From positions 1,364,001 through 1,428,000 of the forward strand of contig VRMN01000004.1 of assembly GCA_008690995.1 (NCBI GenBank): a DNA stretch of 64,000 nucleotides, read 5' to 3'. Below are positions 28,515 to 38,700 of this stretch, piece by piece. This DNA comes from Porphyridium purpureum. Its lineage: Eukaryota; Rhodophyta; Bangiophyceae; Porphyridiales; Porphyridiaceae. The notes under the pieces were generated by a model. The model was not told the origin of the DNA, did not search any database, and saw only the letters and a list, made by a program, of their open reading frames with translations. Each line of letters opens with the position of its first letter. Position 1 is the stretch's first letter. The translations under genes were made by a program, and so were the position numbers.

Positions 28515-29301
28515 TTAAATGTGATGCGAGGTTGCTTGAACTCGCGGCTGCAAATATTGTCGAACGCGTGCTTTCGACATTTCTTTGCCATGCATCCCTC
28601 TATTTGTCGTGCCACTATATGAGGAGGATGTGCCCGTCCACGCATAGCAGTCCGTGGCGGATTTGGTCACGACAGGTTTGCCAATGAAAAGAAGTTCTAC
28701 CTTTAATCTTCTCCCCTTTCCTTGGTAGCAGGGAGCACGGTTGGCTTTATGAGCGCGTCGCCGAGCTTGTAATAGTTTATCCGCAGACGTGCCGGTCTCA
28801 GTAGCTGGTCGTTCTTTGTTCTCTTTGGACGTTTACGCGGGCCGGTGCGTGACCGAAGTTTTGCAGTCAAGTTCCACGTATGAGATTTGACCAGAGTTTA
28901 GGAATGAAAGACAGATGCTAGGTCGCAAACAGGTTGGAAGTGTCCGACCTTACCTGAAATCGTCTCCTCTTTCGCTCCCTTGCGACCCGGCATCTTCGCA
29001 ATTGAAACTTTTCAGCAGAGCCGCCGTGAGCTTGAACACCCACAGCATGATTCCCTACAGAGCCGCGGGACGACCACCCGCGCCGGCCCAAGGTGCCCAA
29101 GTGCATGCCGAGGTCGTCAAACTGCTGGACATTGTTGTAGGATGCGGTTGAACCCCCGGAAAGTCATCCTGTTGAACGCCGACCCGCCATTCCGGCCACT
29201 GAGTCCGCCTCCTCGCGAGCGTGATGAATTCAGTTCCACACACTATTCGCATTCTAGGCATCCATCGTAGAGCTTGCTTCGCAGTTGTGAAGATTCGATG
29301 A
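28515..29301. other. Intergenic stretch with possible small intron-bearing gene on the minus strand
   Basis: No long ORF. On the minus strand, an open run of about 60 codons ending in TAA at 28703-28705 reads like protein (GPRKRPKRTKNDQ and LRINYYKLGDALIKP). Upstream, an ATG at 28991-28993 opens a 40-nt frame (MPGRKGAKEETIS) that ends at a good donor CAG|GTAAGG (28953). No acceptor joins the two in frame, so no gene model is proposed. Confidence 0.35.
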
Positions 29302-29739
29302 ATGAACTCTGCCTCCGCTTCGCCCTCCAAGAAGGGTGCAGCTCGCGCGAGCGATTCTCCATCAAGGCGCCGCGCGCGGCAGAGTAAAATGCGTCATAAA
29401 AGCCTTGTTCCGCAAGCGCTTTCTACACATGATGACATGCCACAGCGACTGGCCGAGGACGGATGCACTGGAAGTTTCCTCGTGATGCGATCAGAAGTAC
29501 ATGATTCGGTTGCTGATCTCGAAGGAAAAAGCATTAGACCAAGGCTCCCACCAGTGCTCGACAGTTCAGAGTTGCATCGGGTCGATGCGGTCCGCATGAA
29601 AGCCGAAAGCACTAAAGTTTCGGATCGCAGCGCACATTCTCTTCTGCCTGTGCGACGTGCGCGCCGCGAGTCATGGAGCGGCACGGCACCACAGCGAGGT
29701 CGCACGCCAGAGACCAACGGCGTAATGCAGAGATACTGA
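29302..29739 (+). CDS. Possible small Ser/Arg-rich protein, unrecognised
   Basis: 145 aa starting MNSASASPSKKGAARASDSP. The N-terminus is basic and Ser-rich, the middle is more ordinary (LPPVLDSSELHRVDAVRMK) and the end is again basic. No domain or family is recognised. Codon use is similar to neighbouring genes, but overlapping frames exist on the other strand and no homology supports it. It could be a real short gene or a chance ORF. Confidence 0.32.
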   Translation: MNSASASPSKKGAARASDSPSRRRARQSKMRHKSLVPQALSTHDDMPQRLAEDGCTGSFLVMRSEVHDSVADLEGKSIRPRLPPVLDSSELHRVDAVRMKAESTKVSDRSAHSLLPVRRARRESWSGTAPQRGRTPETNGVMQRY

Positions 29740-29899
29740 TACCCGCCGCAGGTCGGCGGTCTGTTGCGCCGCGCCGCCACAGTGACATGGCGTGTTTCGA
29801 GAAACAAGTAGCAAACACTTCTGACGAGCGCTGGCGCAGACTCTGGAAACAGTACGTCAGTCGCACGTTGGCGGCGCGCGTGCGCTTCAGGAACGAGCC

Positions 29900-29906
29900 A
29901 AAAAAA
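29900..29906 (-). terminator. RNA polymerase III terminator of tRNA-Glu
   Basis: Seven T residues on the minus strand, 6 nt after the discriminator base of the tRNA gene at 29913-30038. Confidence 0.8.
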
Positions 29907-29912
29907 TTTTCG

Positions 29913-30038
29913 CTCCCCCACTGGTACTTTTGAAGCTGTGTCGAAACCAGACCTCATGAGATCATCCACGACCTCGCTCCGATGAAGGAGAACTGTTCGC
30001 TTGAGAGTCATGCATCCTAACCGTTAGACGATGGGGGA
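29913..30038 (-). tRNA. trnE: tRNA-Glu(CTC) with two introns (anticodon loop and T-loop)
   Basis: Reading the minus strand from 30038, the acceptor stem TCCCCCA pairs perfectly with TGGGGGA (29914-29920). The D-arm is GTCT-AACGGTTA-GGAT. The anticodon stem CATGA (30008-30012) pairs with TCATG (29955-29959), and the loop CTCTCA/C gives anticodon CTC. A 41-nt intron (29961-30001) sits after position 37, the canonical place. The T-stem CTGGT (29946-29950) pairs with ACCAG (29921-29925). The T-loop TTCGA is followed by 15 nt before the stem closes, where 2 are expected, so a 13-nt second intron lies in the T-loop. Removing both leaves a standard 72-nt tRNA-Glu body, discriminator G. A T7 terminator follows. 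The exact borders of the 13-nt intron are not fixed by sequence alone. Confidence 0.85.
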
Positions 30039-30921
30039 TTGGATGGAAGAGGAGGGGAAATTTAAATATTATATACAATATTTTGTTTTTCACAACTGGC
30101 ACGAGCCAAATGTAGGAGGCGCGTGTGGCACGACTGGTGCGCTGGTTGGAGAGCAGTGTTGCGCACCGCGTGGTCGATTGGCGCAGGGGGAAAGGACTGC
30201 GACCATGGGCTGCTCTTGCGCGACAAAGTGCATGAAGCAAGTGGGGAGCGTTTGGTTAGGCGCGTCTCGCTGCGATTTCGCAGCGGGCATCAGATTTTGT
30301 CCGCACTCTTGCAGGCGACATCGAGACGCCTGGTAATGGGGGTTCGACTCCTCTGCGGGTTCGCCGGGTTTGCCTTATATTTGCTGTGCGGCGTATCAAA
30401 TGGCCAATCAGCCGGAAGATGTGAACGCCCTCAAAATTTGCGTTTGCGGGCTCAGGCCGTGCGAGCGGCGTAACCCGGCCCGCTAACGCATGTTCGCCGC
30501 TTGGGGATTACGCTTTCTTGCGGTTCAGAGCAGTGATGGCAGACAGCTTGGCACGTGCAAAATTTGCTCGTCGTCATATGTGATTGATTCACCAGCTGGA
30601 AGTATGCGCATGCCAAGATCTCTGGGGCTTCATCGGCTTCCGCTTGTGTATCCGATGCGAACGTACCTCCTCGACGTCTTCAAATGATATCATCTGTCTG
30701 GGACTGAAACTTCAAATCATTCTTCTCCTGAGCCGCAGAGTCCATCTGTCCGTTATCGTATACGATGTACTCCATCCGACGCGAGCGCATGTCCTCAGCT
30801 TCTGCGCCGAAGGCCACCTCGTGATGGCTGCACACCTGGTCTGCTCCTCTGAGCACGCAAGGTGCGATTTCTCAAAAATACTCCATCGTTTACTACATTA
30901 CCCGTCCCTACCGAATGCGCA
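30039..30921. other. Intergenic region: AT-rich element and possible structured RNA
   Basis: An AT-rich block (TTTAAATATTATATACAATA, from 30060) lies about 25-45 bp upstream of the tRNA-Glu gene and may act as its TATA element. From 30093 to about 30490 the sequence is GC-rich with strong inverted repeats: GCGTCTCG (30262-30269) with CGAGACGC (30322-30329), and a hairpin CTGCG-ATTT-CGCAG at 30270-30283. A perfect Pol III B-box-like GGTTCGACTCC lies at 30341-30351. No complete tRNA, 5S, U-snRNA or SRP RNA could be folded from it. 30490-30921 shows nothing further. Confidence 0.4.
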
Positions 30922-31941
30922 TCATTGGGTCAACCAGTTGGAGAAATCCTCTGCATCTGCGCCCGAGATCACCTGCGTGTGACCCAACGCAATTTCGTCC
31001 TCCGCTGGAGGATCTACTGTCATGTCGTCATACATACTCCCGTAGCGGTCTTCCACGGGTTCTAGGCACGTCGGAACCGGCGGATACGGGCCCCCTGTTG
31101 CGGCAAGAATTTTGTAATTTTTTGCACTGTCTGTGATTCGGACCCATCCACCATTCGGTCCAGGGATGCAGCCTTTTATGAACAGCACAGACTTCTTCGG
31201 GTCGACTCGGACAATCTTCAGGCCGAACACTCCAATGCTGTCACCTCCCATGCGCCCTGCCATCTTGGTTCCCTTCGCCACTTTCCCCTTTCGCCCAAAG
31301 GACCCAATGGACCCTGGCGCTCGGTGTGTTTTTGAGCCGTGCGTTGCCGGCTGCCCGGAGAAGCCCCAGCGCTTGACGACGCCCTGGAATCCCTTCCCCT
31401 TTGACGTACCCAACACATCTACTTTCTGACCCACCACAAAGTGCTCGGCACCGATGCGCGTTCCGACCGGTACGAGCGCATCGTCGCTGACGGTAAACTC
31501 GATCAATTTTTCCTTCGTCTCAACGCCTGCCTTGGCGCAGTGAAAACGCAGCGGCTTCTTGGTCAAGTGCGGACGCCTGAAGCCCGCACCAATCTGCATA
31601 TTCCATCTCTTGGTTGTGTTTTGCGCACGGTGGTCGATGTGCATCAGAACATGGCAGCGCTCAACCAGCACGACCGTCACCCCAAAGTGATAACCTGTGG
31701 CCTCGTCGATCATGGACATCATGCCTGCCTTTCTACCTAGCACGCCGCATCGCCGCGTCTGGCGCGTATATGGATATAGCTCGTTTGGGAGCACCGTCAT
31801 TCCTGGCGGCGGGGGCTGCGTCGCGTCCTGAATACGGCCGACGAACGCCCACTTTGACACACCGCGCTGGCCAAGACGTGGAGCCAATCCATTTTGCACG
31901 GGCCCCCGAGCCGTCAACCTCCACAATGTCGCGAGCGCCAT
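30922..31941 (-). CDS. MRPL3: Mitochondrial large-subunit ribosomal protein uL3m
   Basis: 339 aa from the ATG giving MALATLWRLTARG; the frame opens upstream only with GTG. The N-terminus is Arg-rich and lacks acidic residues, as in mitochondrial leaders. The core is bacterial-type ribosomal protein L3: GVLGRKAGMMSMIDEATG near the start, then GKGFQGVVKRWGFSGQPATHG, SKTHRAPGSIG and KMAGRMGGDSIGVFGLKIVRVD, the conserved rRNA-contacting loop of L3. The C-terminal extension of about 60 residues is Pro/Asp-rich. A plastid form is less likely because red algal plastid L3 is usually plastid-encoded. Confidence 0.9.
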   Translation of the reverse strand: MALATLWRLTARGPVQNGLAPRLGQRGVSKWAFVGRIQDATQPPPPGMTVLPNELYPYTRQTRRCGVLGRKAGMMSMIDEATGYHFGVTVVLVERCHVLMHIDHRAQNTTKRWNMQIGAGFRRPHLTKKPLRFHCAKAGVETKEKLIEFTVSDDALVPVGTRIGAEHFVVGQKVDVLGTSKGKGFQGVVKRWGFSGQPATHGSKTHRAPGSIGSFGRKGKVAKGTKMAGRMGGDSIGVFGLKIVRVDPKKSVLFIKGCIPGPNGGWVRITDSAKNYKILAATGGPYPPVPTCLEPVEDRYGSMYDDMTVDPPAEDEIALGHTQVISGADAEDFSNWLTQ

Positions 31942-32728
31942 GCCCGGCGCCCGATACGTCCCTAGCGTCACACGGAGATGTCCGAAGTTTGTGTGCACGC
32001 CGACGCGGCCTGCGACCAGCAGAGACCTGCGGCGCGCGCAAGACGATCACGCGCACTCGAACAAAGCCTCGACGACGGATTTCCGCCAGGAAAGGGATGG
32101 CCGACCGACGCGGTGACGTGGCTTTGCAGGATCGCCCGCACTGCTCCCCTCGTGTCCAAAAGACCTGCGCGCCGCAAACTCGTATTCTTCACCGCGCTCC
32201 GAGTACTCTGGTTTGCGAACGTACCCGCGCGGACACACGGCAAAGCTGAAATTCCGAGACAGGCGCTGCAAGAGAGGAGCCGCGAAACGAACAGTCGCGC
32301 GGCGTGAGCGGGAGGGACGGAGGGCGGGAGCATTTGTGAGCGCTCACGCATCGTCACCATAACAGAGTGAAGCCGAACAAACCCGGCAAAGCGCGACTGG
32401 TTTGGTTGGCGGGGAAAGGAGGATCAGAGAGCCAGACAAAACGGTACCCAATTCGGCGCCCGAAGACGCGCGGGTTACGGGTCGTCGATATCGTGCGCTG
32501 TCGTGCACACACACACGCGCGCTTGCGTTGCAGGTGTCTCGCCTTGCCGACGTTTAGGACAGAGGTGGTCTCGATTCGACGCGGGACAGATAATTGACGA
32601 AAAAGACAGGCGGTGTGCACGTCAGCGTTTAGTGGACCCGTTGCGTACGATCGAAAGCCGCTGGTTGTGAGACAGGAAGAGAGAGGCTCGCTAGTGATCT
32701 GCTTTTTCGACCATTTCCACTTGGCGTC
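31942..32728. promoter_or_regulatory. Divergent promoter region, uL3m (-) and TFIIF-alpha (+)
   Basis: A 787-bp spacer. Overlapping frames of 100-210 codons on both strands are Arg/Ala-rich and show no family. No distinct core motif was identified. Confidence 0.4.
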
Positions 32729-34360
32729 ATGGATGACGATGATTTGGTCGGCATGGAAATGGAAGATGACCTTATGGACGACGAACTGCCAGACGACGAC
32801 GCGGGAGGTCACGACGCTGACGATGGATCTGCCGTGTTCCGCGTCCGCTTCTTTCCTGTGCGCGAAACTACGGCCCCGAGCTCCAACTCTGTGCACAAGC
32901 GCAACGTCATCGCCGCGCGCTTTAAAGGTCCGATGCCTGACTTGGCAGCCGCCGCTGCAGTGGGAGGCTCACAGAACCCTGTGCGCCTAGTAAGAGACTC
33001 AGAACCGACTGTTGCAAAGCGAAGAAAATCACGGCTTGATACGGAAAAGTTTCTGAAGAGTCAGATGAGCTACCACGGCCAACTGCGCAAAATGGCCAAT
33101 GAAGCTGCGAAAGAAGCCGATCGCGTGCCCTTCCGCCTGTCGAAAAAGTTCTCATTGGATGTGCCGAGGAGCGATCCTGCGGCGAATCGCGCAGATGAGG
33201 TCCAGCAATCGTCTGCCACAGGAGCTGCGTGCACCTCAAGTATGCTTCGATACCGCGGCGCCTTGGATGCCCCGAAGCCAAATTTTGGATACGTGTACGT
33301 TGTGTTGAATAGGGAGCAAGGCACATGTGACATGCATCCCATGCATTCGCATTCGTTTTTCACTTTCCAGCCCCAAGGTCCGCTGCTCACGGCGCGCGAG
33401 CTTGAGAATAATGAAGAGAATGAAGATGGCGCCACCGCAGACCAAGTCATGCAACGCGCAAAGCGTCAGCGCGAAGGCCTCGATCGGTTCGAACAGCAGC
33501 TAATTTCAAAGGTCGTGAGCAGAAACGAAGAAAGTGAAGCGTTGGCGGACTTCAAACAGGAAGCGCTGATGCAGCAAGACACACGGGAACTGACGCATAA
33601 TGGCGGAGTACAGAGACTCAGGCGTAAATTGCCCTCGCAAGAAACGCTCGACGACGAGGAGGATGAAGTGAAAGCGTCCGCGGGCGGCATTGATTATCGC
33701 AAGGTGAAGTCCGAGAGCTTGGAGTTTCAGGACGAGAAGTCGCTATCTCTTGTAGATGCTGGAGAAGGATCTGAGAGTGAGCAGCCGCTGACGAGTGAGG
33801 GCATCGAAATGAAAAAGTTGCTGCAGCGTGAGAGAGGTGAGACGGGGAGCAACGACGATTTTGAAGCGTCGCCGTCGTCATCACCCCCTCGTCCAGCGCG
33901 AGGAGCCGCCGCGCCCAAGGGCTACAAGCGCGCGAGTCCGACTTCTTCTGCAGAAGAATCCCCGATCAAAGGCGCAGTGAAAAAAGCCAAAATGGAGCCC
34001 GCTCCAGGCTCAGTTATGCCCGGTACGTCCAGGCCCATGTCATCTCCGAGCCCCAGCCGATCACCGGGTTCCTTCGACAGGCTCATGTCGTATCAAGTGC
34101 ACCTGCCCCCGCCCGATGAATTTCTTGAACGCAGCCACATCATCAATGTCTTGCGAGCAGTACAGCGTGACGGGAGCACGCTGACCATGCACGACTTTGT
34201 CGCGTTGCTGCAAAAGACCGGAAGACTTGCAAAAAACAAACAGCGCCTCTTAGAATTGATCAAGGGTGTGGCCTTCGTGGTCGATGCAGGAGCCAGTGCC
34301 GGTGGTAGCCGGCAGTATCGTATCGAGCTTAAACCAGATCTTGATACATCAGCGAACTAA
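32729..34360 (+). CDS. Transcription factor IIF subunit alpha (RAP74-like)
   Basis: 543 aa starting MDDDDLVGMEMEDDLMDDE, a very acidic N-terminus. The TFIIF-alpha dimerisation region is suggested by residues about 130-265: RVPFRLSKKFSLD, then NFGYVYVVLNREQGTCDMHPMHSHSFFTFQPQGPLLTARELE. This parallels the RAP74 stretch in which a phenylalanine-rich strand precedes an LTAEEAEE-type helix. A long charged, Ser/Glu-rich linker follows (about 300-450). The C-terminus (about 455-540) fits a winged helix: IINVLRAVQRDGSTLTMHDFVALLQKTGRLAKNKQRLLELIKGV. TFIIF works with RNA polymerase II in initiation and elongation. The identification rests on domain order and spaced similarity, not on search. Confidence 0.68.
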   Translation: MDDDDLVGMEMEDDLMDDELPDDDAGGHDADDGSAVFRVRFFPVRETTAPSSNSVHKRNVIAARFKGPMPDLAAAAAVGGSQNPVRLVRDSEPTVAKRRKSRLDTEKFLKSQMSYHGQLRKMANEAAKEADRVPFRLSKKFSLDVPRSDPAANRADEVQQSSATGAACTSSMLRYRGALDAPKPNFGYVYVVLNREQGTCDMHPMHSHSFFTFQPQGPLLTARELENNEENEDGATADQVMQRAKRQREGLDRFEQQLISKVVSRNEESEALADFKQEALMQQDTRELTHNGGVQRLRRKLPSQETLDDEEDEVKASAGGIDYRKVKSESLEFQDEKSLSLVDAGEGSESEQPLTSEGIEMKKLLQRERGETGSNDDFEASPSSSPPRPARGAAAPKGYKRASPTSSAEESPIKGAVKKAKMEPAPGSVMPGTSRPMSSPSPSRSPGSFDRLMSYQVHLPPPDEFLERSHIINVLRAVQRDGSTLTMHDFVALLQKTGRLAKNKQRLLELIKGVAFVVDAGASAGGSRQYRIELKPDLDTSAN

Positions 34361-35034
34361 GATTTCGTGGTGTTGATGTTTTGTACTTACTGTTTTGACT
34401 GGTTCCAAGACGCGCCGGGGCCGCAGCTTTGCACGGGACTTTAGCCCTGGCAAGCTAGATTCGCACAGCTCCCGCACGCGCAAACGTGCATGACGTGTGC
34501 TCGTTCGAATTGAGCATGCAGCGAGATCAATCAAGCTGTGACGGTCCTCAAAGCCACCACATGAAGTCGAGCGACACGGCTTCAAACAGTACCTACGTAG
34601 GGCTCACTGCTGCAAGGGATCGCTGCCGGTCGTACCTAACTCGGCTGCAGCCCCGTCATGATAGCCAAGCGGCGCTTGACGGTGCCTGCGCTCGCGCCCG
34701 GCGCTTGTGTGGCGTGAGTCGTCGTGCCGCGCCGCGGCGAATTGGTTGCGAACTCCTTCTTGCCCGTGGAGAATCAAGCAGCAAGGCGCGAAAGTCTGCA
34801 CTTCTTAGTCATTGGACATGTAAACGTCTCCGACCGCTTGCCACTTTGCCATGGCATCGACTTGCACCTCCGATACGCCTCACCACCCCAGTTCACCCGA
34901 AGTTAATGCTGGATTCCTAGTTTGCCACACGCGACTAACCAGACATCGTTGAAGAGCACGAGACGATTTCTGCTCGGCGTGTGTGATTGTGCGTGCCTGT
35001 GTGTGCGATTCTCTCCAACGTCTGCAGTCGGAAA
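34361..35034. other. Intergenic region upstream of the plastid-lumen-type gene
   Basis: A 674-bp spacer. A 144-codon + strand frame (34486-34920) overlaps a minus frame and has no recognisable content. A tRNA-like D-arm word (ATAGCCAAGCGG, near 34665) does not extend to a full cloverleaf. Confidence 0.5.
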
Positions 35035-35734
35035 ATGGCGTTTGTCTTGGGCACACTCGAGCCGCTGGGTCACAGTACGATAGGCCGGGAAGCTCGGTGT
35101 CCGATTCGGATGGCCTTGGAACCGTCCAGCTCCAAGAACCTGGGGGCATCAGTCAAGAGCTGGAGCATTAGCGGTGCCGCGATTTTGGCAGCCGTATGTA
35201 TGCAATGTCCGGTCTCCGTCGGCGTCCTGCATAGCCTGCCTGCATCTGTGCTGCCCGCCGCGAATGCAGCGCCTGTCGGCACGTGCTATTTTGGCGAAGG
35301 TGATGGCTGCGCAACGCTGGCAGGTGAAAACGAGCTGATCCGATCGCTGCAGGAGAAAAGCCGTCTCAAGAAGGACGAGATCGTCAAGGAACAGCGCGAG
35401 TCGTGGTGGGCGCGTGGATATGCGGACTACTTCAAGTTTGGATACGACCAGGTGAGTTGGTGGAACCTGTTTTCAATGACCGACGCGGCGAGTCGAAAGT
35501 GCTGCGCGCAGCGCCAACGGTGAGGTTATTGAATTTCTCCGCTTGTATTGTCCGTAGGTGCAGAAACTAATACGCTCCCGACCATATTTCTATTTTTCTT
35601 TTCCTTTCCCCCTTTTCCGCCTGTTCTTATGTTTTCTCTGTCAGGATCTGGTCCGATCGTCCGATGGCTCGTGGGTTCTCAAGAGGACGCCGAGCCTCTT
35701 GGAAAAAGCTCTTGGTCCGTCGGAGAAGAAATAA
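35035..35734 (+). CDS. Plastid thylakoid-lumen-type protein, one intron
   Basis: Exon 1 is 35035-35451 and exon 2 is 35645-35734. The 193-nt intron has GTGAGT at its start, a long pyrimidine tract and CAG at its end. It splits between codons (GYDQ | DLVRSS). The protein is 168 aa from MAFVLGTLEPLGH in a good start context (AAAATGG). A Ser/Lys/Arg-rich plastid leader is followed by a hydrophobic segment (GAAILAAVCMQCPVSVGV) ending in an AxA-type site (AANAAP), a two-step lumen-targeting signal. The mature part has TCYFGEGDGC, a charged helix, WWARGYADYF and the spliced end DGSWVLKRTPSLLEKALG. Unspliced, the frame would end in unrelated residues. It recalls small plant PsaN-like lumen proteins, but no firm family is assigned. 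Confidence 0.75.
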
Positions 35735-35772
35735 TCAATCGCAGTTATGAGTGGGACCAAGTATGTACTTCT

Positions 35773-38700
35773 CTACAATGCAATCAACCATCGATCCAGC
35801 TCGAGACCATCTTCGACATCGCCTTCGTTTTCCGGTCCTGAACCTCGGACATTGACAAGCGCTGAGGCAGCCATGTTCAATTCCTCGGCGCGTGAATAGT
35901 TCCCCACTTCTCGCTCCATGCTCGCAAATTGGGTCCATGCCTTTTCAAATGTTGGCTGCACCCGAATCGCTTGCTGGAACAGCTTTCGCGCACTGTCTGT
36001 GTCGCCAAGCGCTCGCTCCATACCAGCCCATGCCACACAGAGCGGCCCGCTCTTGCTCGGATTCACTTGAGCTCCGAGTTTGAACAAATCTCTCGCCCTT
36101 TCATACTTTTGATCCTCGCAAAGCACATTGGCCGCCAGCAAATACAAACGGATGGCGCTCGGGTCTCTTTCCATTCCTCGATCCAATATTTCCAACGCGC
36201 GCTCACGATCTCCCCGGCTGAGGACAAACCGTGCATACGAGTGCAGCAATACCGCCGCATTTTCGTTCGTTGGCGTCACAAATGCCTCGCCACGCTCGTA
36301 AATCGATTCAACTTGTCGCCAGCGATCGTCATCGTCAGCATCCAAGCCCTTGCCGGCGGCTGCAGCGCGCTCTAGCATACGAGCATAGGAGCAGTAGGGT
36401 GCCGCGAGCGTCGGATCTGCAGAAATTCCTCTCTCATAGTACTCACCCGCTCTCTCAATATTTCCGTGTTCGGCTTCAATGTCAGCTACTGAGACCAAGC
36501 ACGCAACGGCGTCGGGCGCCACCGCCAGCGCCTGCTTGAAAAGTTCTCGCGCTCGTTTCCGGTCACCTAGTTGACGTTCCGCTACCGCCCATGCATGCCA
36601 TACGGCTGGATTTCTCGGCTCGGCGCTTGATGCCTGCGCGAACAAGTCACGCGCCTTTGCTAAATTTTTTGTCACACGAAGTTCCATTTGAGCCCAGAGC
36701 GCAAACGCAACGCCATTCGAAGGATCCGCCTCGCTCGCATTCTTGAACGCTCGTCTTGCGGCGTCATAGTTCTGTTGATTCTGTTCCAAGAGGCCCAGTC
36801 GCTGATAAGCAGGCACAAATTTCGGATTGGTCGATGCGCTGCAAGTATACAGCTCGCGCGCAGCTTCAATGCGTGCAAAGCGTTCCTCCAGTTGCCCGAG
36901 AGCAAGTTGCAGCTGCGACACTGCATTTCGTGCCGTGAGCTCCGCCGAGGAGGGCACGGTGGATATCTGCAAGGAATCAAAGTCATTCTCCTCGTTGTCC
37001 ATGTCTTCTTCTCTGCCTTCTTCATCATCACCGTCTTGGGACACTGCCCTCCGCGGTGCTGACGAAGCGTTGCCTAATTGGTCAAGCCTCATCGAGCACA
37101 ATGACAGACCTCGCATAAGGATCTGACGCGCCCGCTCCGGCTCAAGTGGATAGAGTCGCATTTCCAAAAGTGACCAAGACTGAAAAAGATAAGGAGCATT
37201 GATGTCATGCTCCTCTGCCACGCCTGCAGCTGCTTCAAAGAGTGCTCTCGCGCGCTGCGGTGAATGTAGATCATTTTCGAGGAGCGCATATGACATCCAC
37301 GCAGCAAGATACTTTGGAAATTGCCGAGTCGCGCGTCGCAGTAGACCACGCGCTCGCTCGAAATTTCGGTAGCGACGTTCCTGAAGCGCGAACCAATGCA
37401 GCAGTTTCGGCGATACGCGACGCGGTGCAGTTCGCAGCATTTCATAGAAAACACGCCTGACCGCGGGCGGATCTCCTCGATGTATGATCGCGACCACATC
37501 CCCTAACATTCTGTACAATATTTCATACCCTGGATCCACCTCAAGACCCATGCGCAGTACACGTGCAGATTCCAAGAATTCTCCATCCAGCTGGTACAGC
37601 GTGGCCAGTTCACCCATCGCTTCGGCACGCGCGCGCTGCATGTTCTGACTCATTCGAAGTGCGGCGGGCATTCCGAAGCTTTGCTCGTTTGATAAACCAG
37701 GTACTGGCAAGCCTGCAGCCCTTCGTAGCAAGTCTATCGCTCTCTTCGAATTGTTTGGCTGTTCTCGCTCCAGCTTACCCCATGAAAGCCAAATACGTAA
37801 ATCGTGAGGATTGAGAGCGACGGCGCGTCCAAACGCTGCACGTGCCAGTTCCACGTTGCCATGCTTTTTCTCCAGCTCGCCAATAGAGCGCCAGACTCCG
37901 CCATGATCTGGTGCCCGCTCCACTGCTTTAGATAAGATTCGACGCGCAATGCGATAGTCTCCAGTCATTAGTTCATAAAGTGCCCACCGATGCAACGACT
38001 CGACGGGAAAGCTTGATCGATGTCGTACTTGCTTACTTCTCTGGTTCAAACTACGTTCGCGGGTAGCTTGCATTACCTCAAGTTCCACCGCACGTTTAAA
38101 AGATTCGCGCCCGAGCGATATGTTATTGTCTAGCATCAGCAGTGTTCCGAGCTCCATGTGAAGAAGGTATTCGTGCGATGAAACGGACCCTGATGATCGC
38201 GAAGGAAGACTGAGTCCTCGCTCAAGTACGGCACGAGCAGCCACAAGGCCTCGCGCCTCGTATTCTAAACGAGCCAGCTTTGCGCGCAATTCCACAGAGT
38301 ATGGATTGATGCGTACCGCTTGCCGCAGAAGCAAAGCAGCCTCGTAACGCTCGTCGCTGCCCGCATTTCTCTCCATCAGAGCCTTGTGCTTTCTGCCTGT
38401 GAGCCCGTCCTTGCCACTCCGTTTCTCAAAGGGCATATTTTTCCAGCCTGCAAGGCGTTTCCCCACATCCATAGCATACAATCTCGCGACTGCCTGAGCC
38501 TGCTCACGGTCGTTGATATTTGTAATGTTGAACTTAGACAGGAGCGCATTGATGGAATCGTCGGGTTCTTGTAGGCTCTCTTCATCATCCTGTGCGTTCT
38601 GACTATCGAGTTTTCGCCGTCCCCACGACGCACGCTCCAAAACTTGCGAAAGTTTTGCTCTCGTCTCATCATCGCCAACGAGCCTCACCTTCTCCGCGAG

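Noticed and set aside
30341-30351. Full tRNA on the plus strand around the B-box-like GGTTCGACTCC
   Set aside because: The T-stem needs two wobble pairs and no 5' partner for the following acceptor-like bases was found upstream or in permuted order.
34600-34760. tRNA-like D-arm word (ATAGCCAAGCGG)
   Set aside because: No matching acceptor stem or TTCRA T-loop on either side.
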